64,000 nt of DNA, from positions 1,364,001 through 1,428,000 of the forward strand of contig NZ_CP102099.1 of assembly GCF_024582815.1 (NCBI RefSeq), in the 5' to 3' direction. The translations under genes were made by a program, and so were the position numbers. This stretch comes from Acinetobacter colistiniresistens. Lineage in GTDB: Bacteria; Pseudomonadota; Gammaproteobacteria; Pseudomonadales; Moraxellaceae. The notes below the pieces were generated by a model. It did not search any database. It saw only the letters and a list, made by a program, of their open reading frames with translations, and was not told the DNA's origin. Numbering within the stretch: the first letter of the stretch is position 1; every line of letters begins with the position of its first letter. Shown here piece by piece: positions 1 through 9,525 of the stretch.

Positions 1-1
1 T

Positions 2-361
2 GCATCACAATGCAAACGTCGCTGGTATAAGGCCATTCAGGTTAAACCAGACCTGAATGTGGTGGCTGAAATTCAACGTTATCAGTCCACAGGTGCCAGT
101 GCCGTGCTGTTGGATGCATGGCATCCTGAATTGAAAGGTGGCACAGGGCACAGTTTTGACTGGAACCAATTTCCACAACTTGAAATTCCACTCATCTTGG
201 CAGGGGGCTTAACCCCTGAAAATGTCAGTGAAGCTATTGATACTACAGCGGCATTTGCTGTGGATGTCAGCGGAGGCGTCGAATCCGCAAAAGGTATAAA
301 AGACCAACAACTGATTGAAAAATTTATGCAAGGAGTCCAACGTGGATCAGCAAAGCCTTAG
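2..361 (+). CDS. trpF: Phosphoribosylanthranilate isomerase, C-terminal part (cut by window edge)
   Basis: The reading frame is open to the left edge, so only about the last 119 residues are present. The enzyme carries out the third step from chorismate to tryptophan, isomerising N-(5-phosphoribosyl)anthranilate to the carboxyphenylamino-deoxyribulose phosphate. Visible motifs are the TIM-barrel end of the family: [14 protein letters not shown] (the conserved 'LLD...GGTG' strand), [12 protein letters not shown] and the phosphate-binding [16 protein letters not shown]. The end overlaps the start of trpB by 20 bases, which suggests translational coupling. The order trpF-trpB is common in gammaproteobacteria that do not have the enteric trpC-F fusion. 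Confidence 0.96.
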   Translation, partial: ASQCKRRWYKAIQVKPDLNVVAEIQRYQSTGASAVLLDAWHPELKGGTGHSFDWNQFPQLEIPLILAGGLTPENVSEAIDTTAAFAVDVSGGVESAKGIKDQQLIEKFMQGVQRGSAKP

Positions 362-1586
362 TCAAAAAAATCAAGTGATTGACTACACCCAGTTTCCAGA
401 TGCGCAAGGGCATTTCGGTATTCATGGTGGACGTTTTGTATCAGAAACGCTGATGGCTGCACTTGAAGACCTCGAAAGTCTTTATGGTCGTATGAAGAAT
501 GATGCTCAATTCTTGGCTGAATTTGACCGTGATCTTGCCTTCTATGTTGGTCGTCCTAGTCCGCTGTATTATGCTGAACGATGGTCTCAGCACCTCGGCG
601 GTGCGCAAATTTACCTGAAACGTGAAGACCTGAACCATACCGGTTCGCATAAAGTTAATAACACCATTGGTCAGGCATTATTGGCAAAGCTGTCGGGTAA
701 GAAGCGTATCATTGCGGAAACTGGTGCGGGTCAACATGGTGTGGCGACGGCAACGATTGCGGCGCGTTTAGGAATGGAATGCGTGGTGTACATGGGCGCT
801 GAAGACGTGAAACGTCAGGCCATGAATGTCTATCGTATGCGTTTGCTGGGTGCGACGGTGGTACCTGTACAAAGTGGTTCAAAAACATTGAAAGATGCCA
901 TGAACGAAGCAATGCGTGACTGGGTCACCAATGTTGATAGTACTTACTATGTGATTGGTACCGTGGCTGGTCCGCATCCATATCCACAATTGGTTCGTGA
1001 TTTCCAATCGATTATTGGACGTGAAGCGCGCCGTCAAATTCAAGAACAAGCAGGGCGCTTGCCAGATGCTTTAGTCGCTTGTGTGGGGGGGGGGTCAAAT
1101 GCGATGGGCCTGTTCTATCCGTTCCTGAATGATCAGGATGTGAAAATGTATGGTGTTGAAGCAGCAGGCTATGGCATTGAAACAGGTAAACATTCTGCAC
1201 CATTAAATGCAGGTCATGTGGGAGTATTACATGGTAACCGTACTTACTTGATGTCGGATGCGCAAGGCCAGATCATTGAAACTCACAGTATTTCGGCAGG
1301 TTTGGATTATCCAGGTGTTGGTCCTGAGCACAGTTTCCTAAAAGACATGAACCGTGTTGAATATGTGCCAATCAACGATGATGAAGCCTTACAAGGTTTC
1401 CGTGATTTGACCAAGATTGAAGGGATTATTCCTGCACTTGAAAGCTCACATGCAATGGCCTATGTCACTAAACTTGCGCCAACCATGTCAAAAGATCAAA
1501 TCATTATTGCAACAGTTTCAGGTCGTGGTGATAAGGACTTGATGACGGTTGCACGTATTGATGGCGTTGAAATGGTTGATATGTAG
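342..1586 (+). CDS. trpB: Tryptophan synthase beta chain
   Basis: PLP enzyme joining indole and serine to make tryptophan; acts as an alpha2-beta2 complex with TrpA. I chose the GTG at 342 because AAGGAG stands six bases before it; an in-frame TTG at 315 lacks this support. This gives 414 residues, normal for the family. The PLP lysine lies in HTGSHKVNN (about Lys104), and the phosphate-binding glycine loop VGGGSNAMG is near 248-256. The loop is encoded by an uninterrupted run of ten G at 1085-1094, in which three consecutive glycines use GGG, a striking homopolymer in an AT-rich genome. The partner trpA is not adjacent; it lies 8 kb downstream. Confidence 0.97.
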   Translation: MDQQSLSQKNQVIDYTQFPDAQGHFGIHGGRFVSETLMAALEDLESLYGRMKNDAQFLAEFDRDLAFYVGRPSPLYYAERWSQHLGGAQIYLKREDLNHTGSHKVNNTIGQALLAKLSGKKRIIAETGAGQHGVATATIAARLGMECVVYMGAEDVKRQAMNVYRMRLLGATVVPVQSGSKTLKDAMNEAMRDWVTNVDSTYYVIGTVAGPHPYPQLVRDFQSIIGREARRQIQEQAGRLPDALVACVGGGSNAMGLFYPFLNDQDVKMYGVEAAGYGIETGKHSAPLNAGHVGVLHGNRTYLMSDAQGQIIETHSISAGLDYPGVGPEHSFLKDMNRVEYVPINDDEALQGFRDLTKIEGIIPALESSHAMAYVTKLAPTMSKDQIIIATVSGRGDKDLMTVARIDGVEMVDM

Positions 1587-1595
1587 GTCTTTACG

Positions 1596-2105
1596 ATGCC
1601 AAGTTTGTTTGTGGTGATGTTGGGTGGTCGGCATGCAAGAGCCAATACTGAAGTGCATGATGTGGTAATCGCAATAGGCACATCTTTGCAAGAGGTAATT
1701 CCACAGCTCAAACAAGCTTGGTTTGGTGAAGCCAACGGTTTACATATCGATGCTTGGGCACAGATTTCAGGTGTGCAATCGCAAGGTGTGAATTATCAAA
1801 TTCTGTTTTCTGATGCAGCGCCTTCTGCCTCGGATGAAAAGCTCTATTTGATTAATCTGGGGGGATATTCAGCGGACATCTTTGGTGAGTTGCATCATTA
1901 TCACTTGGTTGTTGCAACAGATGCTATAATTGCAAAACAGCTAGGTAAGCAGTTTATTGGGGTGGATTGGCATAAGCCGCATACCGATCGTGTGATCGAT
2001 GTGGATGACTGTCTCCCGATTGATCATGTTGCAGGGCGTTATATTCATTTGGTTCAAGGCGAGTTTAACCCCACCATTTGGGAAAATACCTATTTACCGA
2101 TTTGA
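1596..2105 (+). CDS. DUF1543 domain protein
   Basis: A 169-residue cytosolic protein without signal peptide or membrane segments. The opening SLFVVMLGGRHARANTEVHDVV and the second, weaker repeat beginning near KLYLINLGGYSADIFGELHHYHLVVA match the DUF1543 family, in which two related beta-alpha units follow each other. It begins nine bases after the trpB stop and probably rides on the trp transcript. The molecular function of this family is not known. No catalytic signature can be pointed to. Confidence 0.85.
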   Translation: MPSLFVVMLGGRHARANTEVHDVVIAIGTSLQEVIPQLKQAWFGEANGLHIDAWAQISGVQSQGVNYQILFSDAAPSASDEKLYLINLGGYSADIFGELHHYHLVVATDAIIAKQLGKQFIGVDWHKPHTDRVIDVDDCLPIDHVAGRYIHLVQGEFNPTIWENTYLPI

Positions 2106-2257
2106 TCCTTCTTAACGAAAGCTTAACTTTAAGAAAAAATTATAAAACGTTGCCAATCTCGTATATAGCACTCTCAAATTGCAACTTTTTTGTAGCACTA
2201 TTTACAATTCGTCCGATTAGACTTAAAACTCAAATAAAACTCTTTGGAGTAATAAAA

Positions 2258-2464
2258 ATGGGTCTGTTAGATGAAGTAGGTAAAATTGCGGGTGCGATTG
2301 TCGCTGAACAAGGTGTCGATAAATTGGATCCAGATGCGGGTTTTCTAGAAAAAGCGGCAAGTGCTTTTGCTGGCTATGAAGCTGCAAAAATTGCTGAAAA
2401 TAAATTAGAAAATCATGATAGCGACGAGCAGGAGTCTGAACCGGCAAGTGATGATGACGCCTAA
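2258..2464 (+). CDS. Small acidic hypothetical protein
   Basis: 68 residues starting MGLLDEVGKIAGAIVAEQGVD. I chose ATG 2258 because TTGGAG stands eight bases upstream, and the preceding in-frame stretch from 2078 overlaps the end of the DUF1543 gene and has no protein-like character. The N-terminal half is an amphipathic, Ala/Gly-rich helix region; the last 20 residues are almost all Asp, Glu and Ser (DSDEQESEPASDDDA). It is followed by a good terminator, so it is a real transcription unit end. Function unknown. Confidence 0.72.
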   Translation: MGLLDEVGKIAGAIVAEQGVDKLDPDAGFLEKAASAFAGYEAAKIAENKLENHDSDEQESEPASDDDA

Positions 2465-2515
2465 TTCAGTGTCTTGGTTATTCAAAGTTCAAATATATTT
2501 AAACGAGTAGTGAAA

Positions 2516-2547
2516 AACAGGGAGGCAAAGGCTTCCCTGTTTTTTAT
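2516..2547 (+). terminator. Rho-independent terminator
   Basis: Stem AACAGGGAGGC / GCTTCCCTGTT with one G-T pair and an AAAG loop, followed by T6. It closes the trpFB-DUF1543-small ORF unit. Confidence 0.85.
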
Positions 2548-2558
2548 TCTATGTGTAA

Positions 2559-4337
2559 TCAAGGAATTACTTTGATTCGATCTGTTTTGGGTGCAGTTAG
2601 TGGAGAATATTGAGCGACATATTTCTCTAACGCATCAATATCCTGCCCACCACCAACTGGATTTTTCCCTTCTTTTAAGACGGTAAAGTTATCACCACCA
2701 TCGGCAAGGAAACTATTTACCGTAACTCGATAGACCTTGCTGTCATTTAACGCTTGTCCTGCAACTAAAATATTGCTGGCACGTGGTGAAACCGAGCTGT
2801 CTTTCTTATAGGAATAACTGAGCTCTTTCGATGGTTGCAAGATACGTACTGTTCCAGTATTGGCACCTGACCATTGTTGTTCTAACACATCACGAATTTG
2901 TTTGCCTGTCAGGCTGACCGTGACAATCGAGTTGCCGAAGGGCTGTACAGTAAAAACATCGCCAAAAGTAATCTGGTTGCTACTGTTCACCAATAAATCG
3001 GCACGTACACCGCCTGGGTTCATCAGGGTAAAGTCTGAACCTTGATTACTTGCACTCAAAGCCATCGCTTGTTGCGCATCGGCAATTAAATTACCCAGTG
3101 CACTTTCACCGCTTTCGGTTGCATTACGATTAATAACACCGTTGGCTGTGCCGACCACACGTGCTGAAATGGTGGTGACTGCTTGACGATATTTATCTAA
3201 AATCGCTTCAATGCTTGGCGTTTTATTAAATTTCTCATACAGATTGGTCAAGTTTACTGTGGTTGCGCCAGAGCTATAGGCTTCACTTTGAACAGGGACT
3301 TGTTTGGCATCTTTTTTAATCACATGACCTGTTTTGCCATCCAGTTCTAACTGAATATTGGTAATAATCGTGCCATATTGCCCCGCAGAAGTCAGCAAGA
3401 ATGGTTTTTGTGGATTCTTGGTCGCGTAATCACAAATATATGATTGATGGGTATGACCTGAAACCACCACGTCAACCGCAGGGTCTAGGCGATCCAAAAT
3501 ACCGAGTAGTGGGCCACTTAAACCATCGCAAGTCTTCTTATTAAATTTAGTACTTGGGGCAACACCTTCGTGCACGACAACTACAATCGCTTCAATTCCT
3601 TGTTTCTTTAATTCAGGAATTAAGGCATTGACGGTATCCGCTTCATCCTGAAAGTCGACATCTTTGATTCCTGCCGCCGATACGATACTTGGCGTAGCTT
3701 TCAAGGTCATCCCGATAAAGGCAACTGGAATACCGCCATAAGTTTTGACTTTATAGGCAGGGAACAAGGTTTTCTTTGGATCAGCCTTCATCGAGACATT
3801 GGCTGCCAAGAAATTAAACTTTGCACCCTCGAATTTTGGATTGATTTGACAAGGTTTGGCACTGGTGTACTGCTGACAGCCACCATTTTGCAAACGACGT
3901 AATTCATCTGTTCCTCGGTCAAACTCATGATTTCCCACTGCATTGAAATCAATCTGAATGTCATTCATGGTTTCAATGGTGGGTTCATCTAGGAACAGAG
4001 AGGAAGTGAGTGGAGAGGCGCTAATCAAGTCACCTGCTGACACGACGGCATTGTTTGGATATTGCGCGCGTAGTTTTTTGATGGCATCGGCAAAATAACT
4101 GACCCCTCCGACTGGGATACGTACTGTTTTGCTGTTATCACTTGGATCATCGGCTTCAATAAAGCGTTTTGGTGGCTCTAAATTGCCGTGAAAATCATTG
4201 AAGGCAAGGATGTTGATACTTTGATTTTTGCGTTCAACGGTCGGTGTCTGGTTATTATCATTGTCGTCATTACACGCCGTTAAAGCCAGCATCATGAGAC
4301 AGAGTACATTTGCTTTTAAGAGTCGTTGAGTCGTCAT
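2559..4337 (-). CDS. 5'-nucleotidase / 2',3'-cyclic phosphodiesterase lipoprotein (UshA-like)
   Basis: 592 residues. A lipoprotein signal is visible: hydrophobic residues 8-20 then LTAC with Cys22, followed by Asn, not Asp, at +2, so outer-membrane sorting is likely. The N-terminal calcineurin-like metallophosphatase domain shows AFNDFHGN (45-52), AGD (101-103), GNHEFD (135-140) and SGHTHQ (about 294), which bind the two metals. The C-terminal 5'-nucleotidase domain includes the substrate-binding MNPGGVRADL and FLADGGDNF. It should release phosphate and nucleosides from extracellular nucleotides. The monocistronic gene converges on the trp unit. Exact substrate preference cannot be read from the sequence. 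Confidence 0.9.
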   Translation of the reverse strand: MTTQRLLKANVLCLMMLALTACNDDNDNNQTPTVERKNQSINILAFNDFHGNLEPPKRFIEADDPSDNSKTVRIPVGGVSYFADAIKKLRAQYPNNAVVSAGDLISASPLTSSLFLDEPTIETMNDIQIDFNAVGNHEFDRGTDELRRLQNGGCQQYTSAKPCQINPKFEGAKFNFLAANVSMKADPKKTLFPAYKVKTYGGIPVAFIGMTLKATPSIVSAAGIKDVDFQDEADTVNALIPELKKQGIEAIVVVVHEGVAPSTKFNKKTCDGLSGPLLGILDRLDPAVDVVVSGHTHQSYICDYATKNPQKPFLLTSAGQYGTIITNIQLELDGKTGHVIKKDAKQVPVQSEAYSSGATTVNLTNLYEKFNKTPSIEAILDKYRQAVTTISARVVGTANGVINRNATESGESALGNLIADAQQAMALSASNQGSDFTLMNPGGVRADLLVNSSNQITFGDVFTVQPFGNSIVTVSLTGKQIRDVLEQQWSGANTGTVRILQPSKELSYSYKKDSSVSPRASNILVAGQALNDSKVYRVTVNSFLADGGDNFTVLKEGKNPVGGGQDIDALEKYVAQYSPLTAPKTDRIKVIP

Positions 4338-4538
4338 GTTTTTTGATCGAGTGGTATAAGATTGTTTTTTAAAATAAAACTTCTGTATGAATCTTTGATG
4401 AAATTATGAGCTAAAGAAGTTTATTAATCGCTTGGATTTATCGGGGGAATGTGAATTAAGTTGCACTTCTTTATATAGAAATAGTAGTAAATTTGATCAC
4501 TTACAGTCTATTATGGGCGTAGATGCGACCTCGCAATC

Positions 4539-5546
4539 ATGGAATATAAAATGGATTTAATACAAGCCAATGGTCAACCGCGTTATGGACGTTTTGAGCA
4601 AGTACCTTCTCGTATTAACTTGGATGACTATGTCTATAAAACGCCTTATGGTCAGATACTCAAAGGCTGGCGCAAACAACTTAAATATAAGAAATTTAAA
4701 TTCTGTGGTTTGCAGCACGCAAATTACAGTATAGGTGTCGCAATTGTCGATCTATCCTGGGCGGGTCATGGCTTTTTCTATGTCTATGATCATCAGTCTG
4801 AAAAAGTGATTGAATGGAATGCAATTCAGCCACTGGCATTAAAAACACAACTGGATGAACAGCCTTTATTTAGTCAAAGCTCTTTTAAAAAATCGGCTTA
4901 TCAATTCGATATGCAGCATGCCAATGGCGTGCGTTATATCCAAGTCACCAAACATGGTGAAATTCAGTTAAAAGCACGGATTTTTTGCGCAGGTACCGAC
5001 GCACTCAGTTTATGTAGTCCGACGGGCATTAATGGCTGGACCTATACCCAGAAGCAAACCACGCTGGCAGTTGAAGGATTCTTTATGAGTCCTGATCAAC
5101 AACAGATTGAATTCAATGCGCATAGTCTTGCTGCATTAGACGATACCTGTGGTTTCCTACGTCCTGAAACGGCTTGGTTTTGGTTGTCTTGCCAGTTCCG
5201 TGATGCGCAGGATCGTCGGATTGGATTGAACCTTGCTTCAGGAGTGAATGAAAGTTTTGGTAATGAAAATGCCTTGTGGGTCAACGGGCGTTTGTATCCT
5301 TTAACCGATGTGCTATTCGAACAGCAAAATGAAAATACTTGGTCGATTCGCTCATTAGGTGGCTGTTTAAACTTGATGGTAGAAACAGGTTGGTGCCGTT
5401 TTGAAAATATTAACTTGCGCCTAATTGGCAGTCAGTTTAATCAATGGCAGGCCAAAGTCAGTGGGACGATTGCGCATGACCAAGTCGAATTAGTGGTATT
5501 AGATAGCCAATATGGTTTGTTAGAACAACATTATGCGAAGTGGTAA
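4539..5546 (+). CDS. DUF2804 family protein
   Basis: 335 residues. The opening LIQANGQPRYGRFEQVPSRINLDDYVYKTPYG and repeated Trp/Gly beta-strand pattern (WAGHGFFYVYD, TCGFLRPETAWFWLS, GLNLASGVNESFGNENALWVNG) match DUF2804, a large beta-rich fold related to AttH/lipocalin-type lipid-binding proteins. No signal peptide. Two starts are possible, 4539 and 4551; neither has a strong ribosome site. Role unknown in the literature I know; a role in lipid handling is only inference from the fold. Confidence 0.85.
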   Translation: MEYKMDLIQANGQPRYGRFEQVPSRINLDDYVYKTPYGQILKGWRKQLKYKKFKFCGLQHANYSIGVAIVDLSWAGHGFFYVYDHQSEKVIEWNAIQPLALKTQLDEQPLFSQSSFKKSAYQFDMQHANGVRYIQVTKHGEIQLKARIFCAGTDALSLCSPTGINGWTYTQKQTTLAVEGFFMSPDQQQIEFNAHSLAALDDTCGFLRPETAWFWLSCQFRDAQDRRIGLNLASGVNESFGNENALWVNGRLYPLTDVLFEQQNENTWSIRSLGGCLNLMVETGWCRFENINLRLIGSQFNQWQAKVSGTIAHDQVELVVLDSQYGLLEQHYAKW

Positions 5547-5555
5547 TAACGAAAA

Positions 5556-5587
5556 TAAAAATCCCCTCAATCGAAAGGGGATTTTTT
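5556..5587. terminator. Bidirectional terminator between convergent genes
   Basis: AAAATCCCC / GGGGATTTT hairpin with A run on one side and T6 on the other, between the DUF2804 gene and the convergent hydrolase gene. Confidence 0.85.
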
Positions 5588-5598
5588 AAGGAAGTGAT

Positions 5599-6474
5599 TT
5601 AAAGCCCTGCTTGCCAAAAAGCCTCACCTGCGGCAATCGGATCATTGGTTTTGGCCAAAGTGTCAATCCAGACATCGTATTGGCGAATCACCGGATGCTG
5701 ATTCGGATGAAAATCTTTTTTAAACCAGTCACGATATTGCGCTCTTTTTGCGGTTAAAATACCGTTACGGCCAAAGAACCACGGCAAGCCTTTACGTGCC
5801 ATATCAAAACGTTGTCTTAAGTTGAAACCATCGGTTTTGAGCATTACATCAGTACGATACAGGGTAAAACCAAACATCATCACGGTAGTAAAGACCAAGG
5901 CAAAACGACGAGTTGTTTCAGGCACTTCGCCAACTTCTCGCATTACATCAAAAGCCACATCCCGATGTTCCATTTCTTCAATCGCATGCCAGGCAAAAAG
6001 TGCACGGACAAAAGGATCTGCTTCGGCCAATGTTGCTTTTTTACTGTAAAAGGTATCGGCCATCAGTGCAGTTAGATGCTCGGCTGCTGCAGTCATGGCA
6101 ATGTTGTATTGAGGAGAGCGATTTTTCAGTTCAAATCGAAAGATTTTCTTTAAGCGGGCAGTGAACTGTTCTACAGGCATGCCCTGATCTTTCATGATCT
6201 GGTTCATTTTGTCATGGGCAAGACCATGTTGCGCTTCCTGACGAATAAAATCAGCCACACGTTCCTGCAAGTCTGGATCATCAATTTTGTCGCGGAATAA
6301 ACGGACACATTCAATAAAATAACGCTCGCCATCAGGAAAGGTCAGGCTTAAAGCATCAAACATACGGGTGCGGAACGGATCACCTCCAAACCAGAAGCGT
6401 GGTGCTTGATCGAGATGGAAGTCCAGTTTGGTTCTGACTACCGGATCAACTTGATAGGAAACATGTGCATTCAT
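5599..6474 (-). CDS. Predicted metal-dependent hydrolase (PF10118, ferritin-like)
   Basis: 291 residues, cytosolic. Helical protein with paired metal-ligand motifs typical of the COG3687 family: RQEAQHGLAHDKM near 88 and HAIEEMEHRDVAFD near 165. FAM/ferritin-like di-metal sites have this EXXH spacing. The family is called 'metal-dependent hydrolase' but the reaction is not established. It is divergent from an AraC regulator 116 bases away, which makes that regulator its likely controller. ATG at 6474 is preceded by AAGGAATAGTCACG. Confidence 0.85.
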   Translation of the reverse strand: MNAHVSYQVDPVVRTKLDFHLDQAPRFWFGGDPFRTRMFDALSLTFPDGERYFIECVRLFRDKIDDPDLQERVADFIRQEAQHGLAHDKMNQIMKDQGMPVEQFTARLKKIFRFELKNRSPQYNIAMTAAAEHLTALMADTFYSKKATLAEADPFVRALFAWHAIEEMEHRDVAFDVMREVGEVPETTRRFALVFTTVMMFGFTLYRTDVMLKTDGFNLRQRFDMARKGLPWFFGRNGILTAKRAQYRDWFKKDFHPNQHPVIRQYDVWIDTLAKTNDPIAAGEAFWQAGL

Positions 6475-6590
6475 CGTGACTATTCCTTGTTTTTCTTCAT
6501 GTACTCAGTATGGAAAAACTCCGATGAAATGTTTTGACAGTTACAGCCAAGTTTTATACAAATAACGACAGATCGGGATGAGATTGGCGT

Positions 6591-7613
6591 ATGTCAGTTA
6601 AAATAATAATCGGATATCTGCGTTTGTTTAATCGCGTACTACAACAGGAACAAGTTGATTTGTCTAAAGTTGTTGCACCTGAGCTTTGGCAAGCCTTTCA
6701 AGCCTGTTTAGAAAATCCAGATGAAAAAGACTTTGATGTCGAACGCTATGCCTTACTACTACAGGCCGCTCAGCCGCACTTCACTCGTCCGATTACTTTG
6801 GTGCTGGCTGAACATGCCAATCTACAAGATTTGGGATTGATGGGCTATTTGGCATCGACCAGTATTGACTTGCAGCAAGCATTGCAATTATTGCAACGTT
6901 ATTATTCTTTGGTGTTTAAACAAACCAATTTAGAACAGCTTGATGTACAACAGTATCCTGAATATATTCAAATTATTTGGAGCGCATCCTATAGCGACTA
7001 TCGGGAAATGTATGAGCTTAATCTGGCCTTGATCTTTAAAATTGCGCAGTCGATTGTGCAAGATGCTTTAGTGCCACCACAGATTATTCAATTTGGCTAT
7101 GCACCGCATACAGCACTTTATCATTTTGAGAAATTTTATGGCTGTCCGATCCAAATTCAGCAAGGACAGTATGCCATTCGCTTTTCCAATCAGATTTTAA
7201 AGGCAAAGAGTATTGCCGCAGATCAGCAACTGAACCATGTGTTATCGACTCAAGCACAGCAGTCATTGAACAGTGTTAGTTCTTTTGAAGTTCAACAGCA
7301 GCAATTTCGTCAGAAAATACATGCCTTTATTGAGCAAGGTGTATTGCAGCAGGAAGAGCTGTTGCAGCGTTATGTCGCGAAACGCCTGCATTGTTCGGAA
7401 CGGACTTTACAACGTCAGCTTAAAGCCTTTGAACTGAATTTTCAGGATGTGCTGGATCAGTATCGCTTGGAACAGAGCAAGCTGTATTTGCAGCAAGGGA
7501 AGTCTTTTTCTGAGATTGCGGAGCGGTTGAATTATGCTGATCAGAGTGCGTTTGGACGGGCATTTAAGCGTTGGACAGGAGTTACGCCTAAGCAGTTTTT
7601 AAAATCTCTTTAG
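6591..7613 (+). CDS. AraC-family transcriptional regulator
   Basis: 340 residues. N-terminal arabinose-binding-like domain (PF12625 type, about 15-205) and a C-terminal double helix-turn-helix: the first recognition region RLHCSERTLQRQLKAF and the second SFSEIAERLNYADQSAFGRAFKRWTG-type signature ending VTPKQF near the C-terminus. It is transcribed away from the PF10118 gene, the usual arrangement for a regulator and its target. The effector cannot be deduced. Confidence 0.92.
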   Translation: MSVKIIIGYLRLFNRVLQQEQVDLSKVVAPELWQAFQACLENPDEKDFDVERYALLLQAAQPHFTRPITLVLAEHANLQDLGLMGYLASTSIDLQQALQLLQRYYSLVFKQTNLEQLDVQQYPEYIQIIWSASYSDYREMYELNLALIFKIAQSIVQDALVPPQIIQFGYAPHTALYHFEKFYGCPIQIQQGQYAIRFSNQILKAKSIAADQQLNHVLSTQAQQSLNSVSSFEVQQQQFRQKIHAFIEQGVLQQEELLQRYVAKRLHCSERTLQRQLKAFELNFQDVLDQYRLEQSKLYLQQGKSFSEIAERLNYADQSAFGRAFKRWTGVTPKQFLKSL

Positions 7614-7673
7614 ATTTTAAATATAGCGCTAGGCTTGATTTAAATTATGGTATGAAATGTGATACGCGGAAAT

Positions 7674-7821
7674 GTCATCCACAACCTGAGTAAGCCAAAG
7701 CGACTAAAGCTTTGGTGAAACGCAAGTAAGAAATGAACCTTGCGGAGCTTCAATCGCTCCTCATGTGGATGACGGATGCCTTTGGTTACTTTGGGCTAAA
7801 CCAAAGTAACTCGCCGAAGGC
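7674..7821. repeat. Structured intergenic repeat (REP/ERIC-like), copy A
   Basis: Fills most of the 303-base gap between two convergent genes. Perfect 10-bp arms at 7674-7683 and 7764-7773 (GTCATCCACA) enclose two hairpins: 7695-7715 (CCAAAGC/GCTTTGG) and 7744-7760 (GGAGC/GCTCC). A third hairpin follows at 7785-7810 (GTTACTTTGG, six-base loop), itself inside GCCTT/AAGGC. The 25 bases at 7740-7764 recur with compensatory changes at 15182-15206. No ORF. Confidence 0.7.
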
Positions 7822-7916
7822 ATATCCTAGAATACGATGAGAACTAGGAGGGACGTCCTTATGATCATTGTTAATTTCAACAGATGAATAAAGAACTTAT
7901 AACACGCTGTATTATT

Positions 7917-9248
7917 TTAACGTGTTTTGAGGCGTGGATAATTAAAGACAATGGCAAGCACTGCACAAACCGCAAGAATCCAGCAATAATAAATATTGCT
8001 AATCAATTCAACAGGTGACAGTTTGGCAATCGAGCAGGCCAAAAGCAGCTGCGCGCCGTAAGGGATAATCCCCTGAATGACACAAGAAAAAATATCCAGT
8101 AATGCGGCACTACGTTTTGGATCTACCCCATATTCTTTCGCCACTTCACGTGCCATATCACCCGATAAAATAATCGCAACGGTATTGTTGGCCACAAATA
8201 AATTCGAAAAGACCACCAGAAAGCTGATGCCCAGCTCACCAGCACGTTGTTTGCCAAATTTGAATAGGCGAGTAATAGCATAGATGCGTTGGATCAGCCA
8301 CTGCAAACCACCTTCTTTTTGCATCAAGGCAGATAGTCCACCCAGCAACATGGAAAGTAATGCCACTTCAAACATGCCAACAAAGCCATCATAAATTGCA
8401 CTGTTCAGTTTAAGCAGGTCAAAATCTGGCTTTTCAATCAGTCCCATCAAGCCGGATAAAATCACGCCGATCATCAGCACTGCTAATACATGTAAACGGG
8501 TAAAAGCAAGAAAAAATACCACGACATAAGGCAGAATCAGCCAAATATCATAGGGCTTGGATTGAATCGCTTCTGCTTCATGACTCATGAAGATATAGAC
8601 CAACAAGGTCATGATCGCGGCAGGAAGTGCAATCCAGACATTGACCCTGAATTTATCTCGAAGTTCAACATTCTGGCTACGGGTTGCAGCAATGGTGGTA
8701 TCTGAAATCATGGATAAGTTATCGCCAAACATGGCGCCGCCGACGACTGCACCAATCGCATAGACGGGTGCAATATCTGTGGCTTGGGCGAAACCAAAGG
8801 CAATGGGGGCACAGGCTGCAATGGTGCCCATAGAGGTTCCCATTGCGGTCGCAATAAACGCAGCAATGATAAACAGCATGGGTAACACAAATTCTGGCGA
8901 AATCAGTGACAGCCCTAACTGTACGGTTGCATCGACACTGCCAATGGCACTGGAAACACTGGCAAAAGCTCCTGCCAGCATAAACACCATAAACATTAAA
9001 ATCAGATTGGGATGACTGGCACCTTCTAGGAATTCTTCAATGGCTGCATTGAGTTTTTGTTTGTATAGTAGCAAAGCTAAAATAACGGCTGGAATCGCGG
9101 CTACAGGTGCTTTGACCTGATAAAAGGCAAATTCTGTCCCGATCATTGAATGATAGACACCACTCCCGAGAAAGATGATCAAAAATACCAATAGCGGTAG
9201 CAAAGCAAGAGCACTGCTTTGTACTTTTTCCTGAGAGTGGGCAGACAT
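7917..9248 (-). CDS. NhaC-family Na+/H+ antiporter-like membrane transporter
   Basis: 443 residues with about eleven to twelve hydrophobic segments. Family-typical stretches include AIGSVDATVQLGLSLISPEFVLPMLF, GTSMGTIAACAPIAFGFA, GGAMFGDNLSMISDTTIAATRSQN (the conserved 'GD.LS..SDTT' signature of NhaC-type carriers) and SNLFVANNTVAIILSGDMARE. It probably exchanges cations or an organic anion against protons in the inner membrane. The substrate is not certain because the family includes malate/lactate and amino acid exchangers. Confidence 0.87.
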   Translation of the reverse strand: MSAHSQEKVQSSALALLPLLVFLIIFLGSGVYHSMIGTEFAFYQVKAPVAAIPAVILALLLYKQKLNAAIEEFLEGASHPNLILMFMVFMLAGAFASVSSAIGSVDATVQLGLSLISPEFVLPMLFIIAAFIATAMGTSMGTIAACAPIAFGFAQATDIAPVYAIGAVVGGAMFGDNLSMISDTTIAATRSQNVELRDKFRVNVWIALPAAIMTLLVYIFMSHEAEAIQSKPYDIWLILPYVVVFFLAFTRLHVLAVLMIGVILSGLMGLIEKPDFDLLKLNSAIYDGFVGMFEVALLSMLLGGLSALMQKEGGLQWLIQRIYAITRLFKFGKQRAGELGISFLVVFSNLFVANNTVAIILSGDMAREVAKEYGVDPKRSAALLDIFSCVIQGIIPYGAQLLLACSIAKLSPVELISNIYYCWILAVCAVLAIVFNYPRLKTR

Positions 9249-9525
9249 AAAAAATAAAAAGAAAACTTAAAAATTGCGGCTAGTATAAAGGAGCTTGGCC
9301 GATTTCTAAAATGTCATGTAATCAGCCTGAAATTAGGAAGCTTTGATCATTGAGAAAAAACTCAAAATATAGATAAATGTACACGAGGCGTTGTAAGTCG
9401 CAAGATTCACGGTCGCAATCACGTCAAACTCTGTTCAATGAACAAAAAATAGCGTTACAATGCAGTGTTTTTGTATGACTACAAACAACTCCTCAATTTA
9501 TATAAATCAAGGAAAGCATAATCCT

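Noticed and set aside
2078..2257. N-terminal extension of the small acidic protein
   Set aside because: It overlaps the preceding gene's end and is not protein-like; TTGGAG before 2258 marks the real start.
7674..7821. CRISPR array
   Set aside because: The inverted arms are not regularly spaced direct repeats with unique spacers, and no cas genes are present.
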